Assembly: GCA_937943605.1 (NCBI GenBank)
Contig: CALEAW010000075.1
Coordinates: 1-20,668, forward strand
Direction: 5' to 3'
DNA length: 20,668 nt
From: an uncultured Sutterella sp.
Lineage (GTDB): Bacteria; Pseudomonadota; Gammaproteobacteria; Burkholderiales; Burkholderiaceae_F
Positions 14,565-20,668 of the stretch are shown here, piece by piece (position 1 is the stretch's first letter; every line of letters starts with the position of its first letter). Below the pieces are notes generated by a model, which did not search any database, had not been told where the DNA came from, and saw only the letters and a list, made by a program, of their open reading frames with translations. The translations under genes were made by a program, and so were the position numbers.

Positions 14565-14801
14565 TTACTCCTCGTATTCCTGATATTCGGGACGCTGCAT
14601 GCAAGCACGCCACCAAAGGGCAATCGTTCCAATCACCAGTAAGCCATAAGCCAACCAGCAATAAATAAAACGAGGCACACCAAACAGCCATGGCGTGTAG
14701 TTGATGTCATAGAAGAAGGGGAACGGCATCATGATGAAGAAAAATTCTGCAAGAAAGATGAGCGTCCACTTCGTTTCGAAAGCATTGTCAAATGCATTCA
14801 T
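14565..14801 (-). CDS. yhdT: YhdT/DUF997-family small membrane protein
   Basis: 78 residues with two hydrophobic helices (about 12-32 and 44-65) and a highly charged tail ending in PEYQEYEE. It matches the YhdT/DUF997 family, which in E. coli is encoded immediately before the Na+/pantothenate symporter gene panF; here too it precedes an SSS symporter, with 6 bases between stop and start. It is probably a small subunit or assembly factor of the symporter. GGAGAT lies 6 bases before the ATG. Confidence 0.85.
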   Translation of the reverse strand: MNAFDNAFETKWTLIFLAEFFFIMMPFPFFYDINYTPWLFGVPRFIYCWLAYGLLVIGTIALWWRACMQRPEYQEYEE

Positions 14802-14835
14802 AGCGGGATCTCCAGGATTTTTTATAGAGGTCTTG

Positions 14836-14866
14836 AATGGTTTTTTTAACCATTGCGATCATTATC
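14836..14866 (-). promoter_or_regulatory. Candidate -10 and inverted repeat ahead of the symporter operon
   Basis: AATGGTT (14836-14842) and AACCATT (14848-14854) are perfect inverted arms around five T. On the minus strand GATAAT (14866-14861) is a candidate -10, placing the transcription start near the right arm, so the repeat could be an operator at the start site. No good -35 is visible, suggesting activator dependence. Confidence 0.35.
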
Positions 14867-15071
14867 CCTGAGCGAGCGACAAAACGCTTCCGACTAAACC
14901 CTGTATCTTTAAGACGAATCAACCAAAATACATAAAATACCTTAGTAACGAAAACCCTTGGGTGAGAGCAACATTTTGTATCTCACGGGCACGCCTCCAA
15001 AAAACGCGACATCCACCTGGTCAGTGTCTTTCGAATCACAAACTTCAATCCTGAATTACCCGTATTTACAA
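14867..15071. other. Intergenic region between divergent genes, no gene seen
   Basis: The gap from 14802 to 15142 (341 bases) holds no convincing gene. Besides the elements listed separately it contains a 6-base inverted pair GTGAGA (14962-14967) and TCTCAC (14981-14986). AT-rich stretches near 14920-14950 fit promoter DNA. Confidence 0.4.
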
Positions 15072-15109
15072 CCATTTAAATGGACAAAAGCCTCAACGCC
15101 TTGAATAAT
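15072..15109 (+). promoter_or_regulatory. Sigma-70 promoter with overlapping palindrome
   Basis: TGGACA (15081-15086) and AATAAT (15104-15109) are 17 bases apart, each 5 of 6 to consensus; the start of transcription would be near 15116, 27 bases before the ATG of the unknown gene. A perfect 12-bp palindrome CCATTTAAATGG (15072-15083) overlaps the -35 and may be an operator. Confidence 0.65.
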
Positions 15110-15142
15110 GAATAAATCGTTGTTGCTTCATTAAGTGCGGCC

Positions 15143-16189
15143 ATGAAAACGCTTTTATTAAAAGACAATACGTTACGTGTTTCGGTGATGAGCTTTCATC
15201 ACGAAATCGTTTATAGCGTGATGCGCGCTTATTTTGAAGCGTTGATTAGTCAAGTCCTCATTTGGGATGAGCGCTCCTACGGCTTACTTTGGAACACAGT
15301 CATGGTCGATGACATCACGAGTAAGCTCCATGAGCTTGAGCGCAACAAGCAGTACCGCCTCTATGCGGTGCTCTTTGGTGTTATTAATCTGCGTCGAGAA
15401 CTCCATATCGTGCCATTTCGTCAAGCGCTTGAAGAGCATATGACGACTGGGCTCACGGTCTCAGCAGTGGCCGTGATGGACTTACACCACATCGAAGATA
15501 CCTTTCAAACGCGCAACGTGCCTGACGACATTCTTGAAGACTTCGTCAACAAATATAACGCTTGGCATAATTCGTTCGACTGGTTCGTGCGTCTCTTTGA
15601 AAACGGACGCCTCAAAGCAGAAAACCGCGTTGGTCGCACCATGGACGACGTGATCATGTGGCTTAAACACCAGCCCGAGCTCGTCAATGTCCGTATTACG
15701 CCCAAGCAGTTTGCGGATGCCCGCACAGACGTTGAAACGGACTTTGGGATTTTGGTCAAGAAGACCTTTGCACTTGATGGCTTTAATAACATCTCGCGTG
15801 TGCAGTTCCGTGAAGCCGCCATGGCGCTTCGCGCGGCTTTTGACGATTTGACACACATTCATTCGTCCCTTCATGATCCAGAGTCAATCGGGAGCGTCTT
15901 TTGGAGTGCCGATAGTGTCGTTGCCCTACTCTCCAATGGGATTGGCTTTAGCATTAAGCGCGGCGCCCTTGGCTTTGTGCGTATTCAGGTGCCCTTAGGT
16001 ACACCGCTTCATATTGTTCAAGGCCTACGCAATATGCTCGACGCCTTTGCGAGCGCAGTGCCCGATGTGCTCACGGTCACCGAAACCGAAGACATCGCGA
16101 TTGAGCCCTTTATTGCCGGTGAAGGCTACGTGCCTACACTCAGTGAATGTAATCGTCACTATTGCGAAGCCATTGCGCAGATTCGTTAA
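15143..16189 (+). CDS. Protein of unknown function, 348 residues
   Basis: I do not recognise this protein. It has no signal peptide and no membrane helix, so it should be cytoplasmic. It looks predominantly alpha-helical for the first 240 residues (for example MSFHHEIVYSVMRAYFEALISQVLIW, and NAWHNSFDWFVRLFENGRLKAENRVG), then a mixed region with FSIKRGALGFVRIQVPLGTP and an acidic C-terminal part ending in a Cys-containing helix (ECNRHYCEAIAQIR). His and acidic residues are scattered (HH near 19-20 and near 114-115), but I see no known catalytic motif. A near-consensus promoter lies just upstream, and codon use and base composition resemble the neighbours, so it is a genuine gene. It converges on the Fe-S protein gene with a 56-base gap and no strong terminator. 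No Shine-Dalgarno sequence is evident; ATG 15188 is an alternative start. Confidence 0.8.
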   Translation: MKTLLLKDNTLRVSVMSFHHEIVYSVMRAYFEALISQVLIWDERSYGLLWNTVMVDDITSKLHELERNKQYRLYAVLFGVINLRRELHIVPFRQALEEHMTTGLTVSAVAVMDLHHIEDTFQTRNVPDDILEDFVNKYNAWHNSFDWFVRLFENGRLKAENRVGRTMDDVIMWLKHQPELVNVRITPKQFADARTDVETDFGILVKKTFALDGFNNISRVQFREAAMALRAAFDDLTHIHSSLHDPESIGSVFWSADSVVALLSNGIGFSIKRGALGFVRIQVPLGTPLHIVQGLRNMLDAFASAVPDVLTVTETEDIAIEPFIAGEGYVPTLSECNRHYCEAIAQIR

Positions 16190-16245
16190 CGAGAAACTCC
16201 GCCAGAGTGTCACCTCAAGCGGCGTTATCTTTAGCTTTTCGTCAA

Positions 16246-17265
16246 TCACCGGTTAAAGAAGGCTTGCGAAAAGTCTTTTTGCGTGATGCCATCCCAAGCG
16301 GAACGACGGCGCTTATTGCGCGCGGTCATCTTAACGATTGGGCGTCCCATCAAGAAGGCTTGGGTCCCCTGAGGTTCATCAAAGGTCACAGCATTGGCCG
16401 TGCAGATATCGGCACAAAGCCCGCACCCAGTACAACACGCTTCAATCGCAGCAATCGTAAAGACGTCACCTTCGGTTTTGGCTGATAGCGCTTTATTGGG
16501 ACACATGGCAGCGCAGAGCCCACAAGCCGTACAGCTTTCCTCGTCAAACCTAGGCACCAAGACATGCGACAAAGCGTCTTTGGTTGCAGTCTCCTGGTTA
16601 GGCGCTTGCGGCAATAAACCTCTTAAGAGCGTAATCAACTGTCGACGGCGTTTCGTGAGATGAAATGGCGCCTTCGGGTTCATCGGTGCCGTGTCCTCTA
16701 CCGTCTCGAGGGGCTTTGGTGCCGTGGCCTTACGCGCGACCATCCCCAATAAGTGTCGACGACCGCCGTCCACGTCTTTAGGCACTTCGGTACGGCGCGC
16801 AATCGTCACACCCTTGCCTAAAATCTCCTGCCAAGCTTTAAAGCGTTGCTCTAAGGCATCGGTTGGGATTTTGCTTGGTTGATTGGGGCACCCTTCACAC
16901 CCAGCCGTCACCAATGTGATGTGTTTGACGCCTTGCGCTAAAGCGTCGAGCAACATTTCTTCAGAGAGTGCACGTTGGCAACCGATCGCTTGACCGTCGC
17001 CCAACATGGCGCGAGAGCACCGAAGTTGGCACGAACCATCGGGCATCACGTTGAGGCGTTCTAGCACCCCATCGAGTTCAAGGGCATCCATCGGACACAC
17101 CGACACACAGGCACCACATGCCGTACACGCGGGTTCAATCAGGCTCAAACGACCGCTTTCAACTTGTAGTGCCCCCATAGGACACGCTTTGATGCACGCA
17201 TCACACTGTGACGATATATGGCGAGATCGAGCACAACGTCGACCAATGCATTTAGGCGTTGTCAT
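16246..17265 (-). CDS. Multi-cluster 4Fe-4S ferredoxin-type protein
   Basis: 339 residues, no signal peptide. Four ferredoxin-like cysteine groups are visible: an incomplete one, Cys21-x2-Cys24-x3-Cys28-Pro (with Cys6/Cys11 nearby), and full CxxCxxCxxxC groups at 47-57, 245-255 and 278-288, the last ending CT instead of CP. Between the pairs lies a distinct block with Cys79, Cys83, Cys96 and LVTAGCEGCPN (Cys123, Cys126), plus a charged linker at about 180-235. This is consistent with an electron-transfer or maturation protein of anaerobic respiration, a two-ferredoxin sandwich around an extra cysteine domain. AAGGA precedes the ATG by 6 bases. It starts 14 bases after the PaeA-like gene, so they are probably cotranscribed, although no functional link is obvious. 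Confidence 0.85.
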   Translation of the reverse strand: MTTPKCIGRRCARSRHISSQCDACIKACPMGALQVESGRLSLIEPACTACGACVSVCPMDALELDGVLERLNVMPDGSCQLRCSRAMLGDGQAIGCQRALSEEMLLDALAQGVKHITLVTAGCEGCPNQPSKIPTDALEQRFKAWQEILGKGVTIARRTEVPKDVDGGRRHLLGMVARKATAPKPLETVEDTAPMNPKAPFHLTKRRRQLITLLRGLLPQAPNQETATKDALSHVLVPRFDEESCTACGLCAAMCPNKALSAKTEGDVFTIAAIEACCTGCGLCADICTANAVTFDEPQGTQAFLMGRPIVKMTARNKRRRSAWDGITQKDFSQAFFNR

Positions 17266-17279
17266 CGTGATCCTTCTTT

Positions 17280-18680
17280 TTAAACGTGAGACGTGGGCTC
17301 AATTGGCGCGGTCTCAGACTTTACTGAGCCCTCTGCCTTATCCGTTGGCTTGTCGGTCGGCTTATCGTGCTTTTCGCCCTTTTTCTTTTCGCTGTGACGG
17401 TGTTCAGGGCGATACATCAAGACTTGGTCAATATGGAAGCCATCCATATTGGTCACTTCAAAGCGATAGCCCGCATAGTCCACGTGATCACCGCGCTTTG
17501 GCACACGACGAAGCATGTACATAATGAAACCCGCGACCGTTTCGTAGGTTTCTTCGTCAGGCAAACTTTCGATACCGAATTCGCGTTCAATGTCGTCAAC
17601 GGGCGTGGAGCCATCCACAAGCCAGGAGCCATCAGAGCGCTGCACAAGCATCTGATCGTCAGCCCAAACGTCGTAGTTACCCATCACTGGCCACAAAATG
17701 TCCTTCAACGTGATGATCCCGACCGTGAGGCCATATTCGTTAATCACCACAGCAAAGTCTTGGCTATCTTGCTTAAAAAGGTCAAGCGTTTCGGTCAGCG
17801 TCAAAGAGTCTGGAATCGTGATGGCAGGCTGCACCAAACCCGACTGACTGAGATCAAGCGGCTCGTTATCGGCGTAGATTTTAAGGAGTTGCTTTCCGTC
17901 GACAAGCCCCATGACGTGGTCGATGTCACCGTTACAAACCAAGAATTTGTTATGGGGTGTCTGGCTAATTTTTTCGCGGATGCTTTCTTCAGGCTCATCC
18001 AACGTAAAGTAGACGATATTGTCACGGTTCGTCATAGCGCTCGGCACCAGATGGTCTTCGAGCTCCATCATGTTCTTAATGGCCGTATGTTCTAAAGGCG
18101 CCACCACACCAGCTTTAGCCCCGGCTTCCACGGTCGCGATCACGTCTTCGTTGGTAATACGATCTTCGTTATGAAGCGGCACGCTCATCATGCGCATGAT
18201 GCCGTTGGCCATAGCGGTCAACAACCACACCAAAGGTTTGAGCACCATGATGAGGACAATCATCGGACGGATACAACGCACTGCCACGGCTTCAGGACAA
18301 CTCATAGCAACGCGCTTCGGGATCAAGTCCGCAAACATCACAAAGAGGATCGTCACAAAAAGGAACGAGCAAAAGAAGGCAACGCCGTTCACTAATTCAG
18401 CTGGCAACACATAAGCAAGTAACGTTGCAAAAAAGCCCGTAAACGCTTCTTCACCGACGACACCGCCCAAAATCGCTACAGCATTGATCCCCACCTGAAC
18501 GACCGAGAAGAAGTAGCCTGGATTTTCTTTGAGGTTGATCACCAACTGGGCACGCGAATCGCCGTCTTCGGCCATGCGGGTTAAACGGACAGGACGCGCC
18601 CCTGCCAAAGCGATTTCCGACATAGCGAAGTACGCTGCTGCAACAATGAGTAGCGTAATAATGGCAACTTGCGTAAACAT
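17280..18680 (-). CDS. paeA: CNNM/CBS-domain transporter, PaeA (YtfL)-like
   Basis: Inner-membrane protein of 466 residues: CNNM/DUF21 membrane domain (about 1-190, with AMSEIALAGARPVRLTRMAEDGD and NPGYFFSVVQVGINAVAILGG), a CBS pair (about 205-335) and a C-terminal CorC/HlyC domain (about 350-430). Sequence such as NAVAILGGVVG, FADLIPKRVAM, HNKFLVCNGDIDHVMG and YETVAGFIMYMLRRVPKR closely tracks E. coli YtfL from memory; that protein, renamed PaeA, has been linked to cadaverine/putrescine efflux and stationary-phase survival. Family relatives are often mislabelled haemolysin. The C-terminal tail after residue 430 is lysine/threonine-rich with a KPTDKPTDK repeat, a variable region. Followed after 14 bases by the Fe-S protein gene; the only Shine-Dalgarno-like GAGG lies 12 bases before the ATG. 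Confidence 0.9.
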   Translation of the reverse strand: MFTQVAIITLLIVAAAYFAMSEIALAGARPVRLTRMAEDGDSRAQLVINLKENPGYFFSVVQVGINAVAILGGVVGEEAFTGFFATLLAYVLPAELVNGVAFFCSFLFVTILFVMFADLIPKRVAMSCPEAVAVRCIRPMIVLIMVLKPLVWLLTAMANGIMRMMSVPLHNEDRITNEDVIATVEAGAKAGVVAPLEHTAIKNMMELEDHLVPSAMTNRDNIVYFTLDEPEESIREKISQTPHNKFLVCNGDIDHVMGLVDGKQLLKIYADNEPLDLSQSGLVQPAITIPDSLTLTETLDLFKQDSQDFAVVINEYGLTVGIITLKDILWPVMGNYDVWADDQMLVQRSDGSWLVDGSTPVDDIEREFGIESLPDEETYETVAGFIMYMLRRVPKRGDHVDYAGYRFEVTNMDGFHIDQVLMYRPEHRHSEKKKGEKHDKPTDKPTDKAEGSVKSETAPIEPTSHV

Positions 18681-18796
18681 GGAGTCTGTATACCTCGTGA
18701 ATTAAAACAGGTTATTCTACTGCAACGAAACTATGAGTGCCTCAGCAGTGTCGACTTTGACCAGTGTTTACCTCGTTGCAATCAGTTGACCGTAAC

Positions 18797-18833
18797 AAAA
18801 AGCCAGCCTTCACCACACGAAGACTGGCTTTTG
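18797..18833 (-). terminator. Rho-independent terminator after M20 amidohydrolase
   Basis: On the minus strand AAAAGCCAG (complement of 18824-18832) pairs with CTGGCTTTT (complement of 18798-18806), extended inward by CTTC/GAAG, and followed by T (A-run 18797-18801). It begins 23 bases after the amidohydrolase stop codon and sits upstream of the PaeA-like gene. Confidence 0.85.
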
Positions 18834-18855
18834 ATTGACATGTGACCGTAGGTTT

Positions 18856-20052
18856 TTAGACCAAGGCTTTCAAGCGCGTAACGGCCATATTGGCCACAAC
18901 GCTCACAGCGACGGGCAACACGTCGTCATTAAAGTCCATCTTTTGGTGGTGTAACGAGACCTGATGCTCGTCGTCACGAATGCCAACACGAATAATGGAA
19001 CCCGGTACCTTATTGAGGTAGCACGAGAAGTCTTCACTTGACATAAAGGGACGAATCACCTTGACGCGATCTTCACCCATAAGGTCTCGCGTCGCAGCCA
19101 TAGCAGCTTCGGTCTGTTCTTCAGAATTGATCACAGAACCAATCAAACGGTCGTAGACGAGCTCGGCTTCGCAACCATTGGCTGCAGCAATACCATTAAC
19201 CATCGCCGTGATATTGGCTTCAGCCAAGTCGCGGATTTCAGGTAAGAACGTACGCACCGTACCACTCATCGTGAGTTCACTCTGAACAACGTTCACGGCC
19301 TGGAAGTTACCAGCATTAATCGAACACACAGACACAACAGCCGACTCGATCGGATCAACCTTACGGGAGACAATCGTCTGCAAAGCCAAAATGATCTGCG
19401 CAGCAACAGGCATCGGGTCGATACCCAAATGCGGACGGCCTCCATGCGTTCCCTTACCCTTCAAAGTGACATAGAAGCTGTCGCTTGCAGCCTGCAAGGG
19501 GCCTGGTTTAAAGCCGATCGTACCCTTAGGCAAATTGGGTTCGGTATGACCGCCATACATTTCTTCGATGCCATACTTTTCAAAGAGCCCAGCTTCAATT
19601 AACGCCTTGGCACCGAGTCCTGGTTCTTCAGCGGCCTGAAAAACCAAAACCACGCGCCCCGGGAAGTCACGGTGAGTCGCTAACCAACGCGCAACCCCTA
19701 AAAGCCACGTCGTATGACCATCATGACCACAGCAGTGACCACGACCATCTACCACACTCGCATAGGGCTTGCCGCAACCGTCCTTCATCGGAAGGGCGTC
19801 CATGTCTGAACGAACACCAATCGTGTGACCAGGTTGATTGCCTTCAACCACAGCGACCACACATCCCTTCACAAGCTCAGTGTCAATCGTATCGACGTGG
19901 CTTGCTTGGAGATATTCAACGATCTTGCCAACCGTACGCTCTGTCTCAAAACCCAGCTCTGGATGCTGATGGATATCGTGACGAATCTCAACAAGCTCTG
20001 GCACCAATTCGGCTACGCCTGGCAATAAACGATCTTCGAGCAAAAGCGTCAT
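18856..20052 (-). CDS. M20D-family amidohydrolase (HipO/aminoacylase-like)
   Basis: Cytoplasmic metal-dependent amidohydrolase, 398 residues, the usual size for M20D enzymes (hippuricase, N-acyl amino-acid amidohydrolase, AbgB). Motifs in order: IRHDIHQHPELGFE, GVRSDMDALP, CGHDGHTTWLLG, VFQAAEEPGLGAKALIEAGLF (catalytic Glu pair), a GGHTEPNLPKGTIG block, the dimerisation domain with GKGTHGGRPHLGIDP, and FMSSEDFSCYLNKVPG near the C-terminus. All metal-binding residues (Cys/His, Glu, His) seem intact. GGAG lies 7 bases before the ATG. It is monocistronic, with its own terminator. Natural substrate unknown; it may clear N-acylated or N-acetylated amino acids. Confidence 0.92.
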   Translation of the reverse strand: MTLLLEDRLLPGVAELVPELVEIRHDIHQHPELGFETERTVGKIVEYLQASHVDTIDTELVKGCVVAVVEGNQPGHTIGVRSDMDALPMKDGCGKPYASVVDGRGHCCGHDGHTTWLLGVARWLATHRDFPGRVVLVFQAAEEPGLGAKALIEAGLFEKYGIEEMYGGHTEPNLPKGTIGFKPGPLQAASDSFYVTLKGKGTHGGRPHLGIDPMPVAAQIILALQTIVSRKVDPIESAVVSVCSINAGNFQAVNVVQSELTMSGTVRTFLPEIRDLAEANITAMVNGIAAANGCEAELVYDRLIGSVINSEEQTEAAMAATRDLMGEDRVKVIRPFMSSEDFSCYLNKVPGSIIRVGIRDDEHQVSLHHQKMDFNDDVLPVAVSVVANMAVTRLKALV

Positions 20053-20089
20053 GGAACATCTCCAAAAATAAAGAAACGATTTTTTAATT

Positions 20090-20316
20090 CTACGCCTGAT
20101 GGTTGTTGGTCGTCGGACGTGCTTGAAGAGACTTACGTTTGAGCGATTTCGTCTTAGTCACCGTTGCTTGTTTTTGCATCAATGCATCGCGTAATGAAGG
20201 GACTGTAGCGTCATCCCATCCAAGACGTCAGGCTGTCGACAGGGTTTGCCGCCTGCGGTGAGCGGCAACGTCCTTACCCACGCAAATCGACGAGGGGACT
20301 TCCAGCGAGCTAAACC
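20090..20316 (-). pseudogene. Possible gene remnant, two start-less open frames
   Basis: On the minus strand a 45-codon frame (20227-20090, beginning RLGWDDATVPSLRDALMQ and ending in a Lys/Thr-rich tail) overlaps a second one (20316-20179, containing RRFAWVRTLPLTAGGK). Neither has a plausible start codon and each follows a stop. The two could be pieces of one frameshifted gene upstream of the M20 gene. No family recognised. An inverted pair TTGCCGC (20246-20252)/GCGGCAA (20262-20268) lies within it. Confidence 0.25.
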
Positions 20317-20439
20317 TTAGCGATCTTCATCTATGCATGTACCTCATTGTCCACTTGCGCGGCGTTTAAAAAACTAATGGTTCAACTTGTTTCAGGCAAC
20401 GGCTCAGTCTCAAGTGCCCTAATCTGCTTCTCACCATGT

Positions 20440-20531
20440 AAAAAAGCCCAAACTCCGCAGCTAATTTCCTATCTAGGATCAAATCATTGACAATGATCAA
20501 TTGATGATTGTTAGCTGCGGAATTTTTTGGG
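20440..20531 (-). terminator. Large nested inverted repeat, probable terminator
   Basis: TCCGCAGCTAA (20454-20464) and TTAGCTGCGGA (20511-20521) are perfect 11-base arms, extended outward by CCCAAA (20447-20452) and TTTGGG (20526-20531). On the minus strand the stem ends in CTTTTTT (A-run 20440-20445). The 46-base interior contains smaller palindromes, TCATTGACAATGA (20484-20496) and ATCAATTGAT (20497-20506). The left arm on the minus strand contains the stop codon of the frame entering from the right edge. Confidence 0.55.
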
Positions 20532-20668
20532 AGGCACTTCCACCCTAAAAAGACACGTAAGCCAATCACGGACCTTTTTAGGTAGCAAGTCCAACAACCA
20601 TGGTTCACACGACCTATTCCGAAACACCGTGTAGCGATTCATTGACGCTAACAACTTGTTGATCGAGT
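20511..20668 (-). CDS. Partial unknown CDS entering from the right edge
   Basis: A frame open from the edge to a TAA at 20511-20513 encodes 51 residues including NRSCEPWLLDLLPKKVRDW and ending PPKKFRS. It has the look of a protein C-terminus and is followed by a terminator-like hairpin whose arm contains the stop codon. A competing same-strand frame, 20608-20366 (80 residues, beginning MNHGCWTCYLKRSV), would run through the hairpin and is judged less likely. No family recognised. Confidence 0.35.
   Translation of the reverse strand, partial: SINKLLASMNRYTVFRNRSCEPWLLDLLPKKVRDWLTCLFRVEVPPKKFRS
20544..20582. repeat. 9-bp inverted repeat near right edge
   Basis: CCTAAAAAG (20544-20552) and CTTTTTAGG (20574-20582) are perfect inverted arms 21 bases apart. 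Together with the pair AAGTGCC (20412-20418)/GGCACTT (20533-20539) they add to the dense inverted-repeat content of this edge. Confidence 0.45.

Noticed and set aside
17367..18095. 242-codon plus-strand open frame
   Set aside because: Antisense to the PaeA-like gene; long antisense frames are a by-product of the codon use here, and there is no ribosome site or domain.
17280..18680. Haemolysin annotation
   Set aside because: CNNM/CBS/CorC proteins are often so named, but the close PaeA/YtfL match supports a transporter role and there is no toxin feature.
20366..20608. 80-codon minus-strand ORF at the right edge
   Set aside because: It runs through a terminator-like hairpin, overlaps a more protein-like edge-open frame, lacks a ribosome site and shows no known motif.
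1..20668. CRISPR array, prophage or toxin-antitoxin system
   Set aside because: No regularly spaced repeats of suitable length, no phage structural or integrase genes, and no small paired toxin-like genes were found.

Overview
The window looks like a chromosomal stretch of an anaerobic gut betaproteobacterium of the Sutterella/Parasutterella type. This is an inference from gene content: a Tat-exported ferredoxin of the YdhY type, molybdenum cofactor assembly, a multi-cluster Fe-S protein, close relatives of gammaproteobacterial YhdT, PaeA/YtfL and IHF, and a CCA-encoding tRNA. There is no rRNA, CRISPR array, intact insertion sequence or phage gene. Almost all of the sequence is coding, mostly on the minus strand, with clear hairpin terminators between units.

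Left part (1-1930): the N-terminal half of a YdhY-like ferredoxin runs toward the left edge and stops early. Divergent from it is a MoeA-like protein with altered catalytic motifs. The gap between them carries a perfect 20-bp palindrome.

1955-6692, all minus strand: an IHF-beta-like protein, an alkaline phosphatase behind a convincing Pho-box promoter, then a three-gene export or metal module (small periplasmic protein with a CPFC motif, ABC ATPase, FtsX-type permease with a His-rich loop). Terminators follow the IHF-like gene and the phosphatase.

6693-10410: a tRNA-Ile2 (CAU anticodon) with its own promoter and terminator, an EamA permease whose start codon directly follows a terminator-like hairpin, an MFS permease, and a divergent LysR regulator.

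10496-14801, minus strand: a four-gene operon, yhdT-like small subunit, Na+/solute symporter, creatininase-family amidohydrolase and an unusual cytoplasmic M28/PA-domain protein. It reads as uptake followed by hydrolysis of a small amide or cyclic amide. The substrate is unknown, and the M28 protein lacks the usual Glu-Glu pair. This is the best candidate for an undescribed pathway.

15143-20052: an unrecognised 348-residue protein with a near-consensus promoter, a four-cluster Fe-S protein coupled to a PaeA-type CNNM/CBS transporter, and an M20D amidohydrolase.

20053-20668: apparently degraded. It holds two start-less open frames and a large nested inverted repeat, which is probably the terminator of a gene entering from the right edge.
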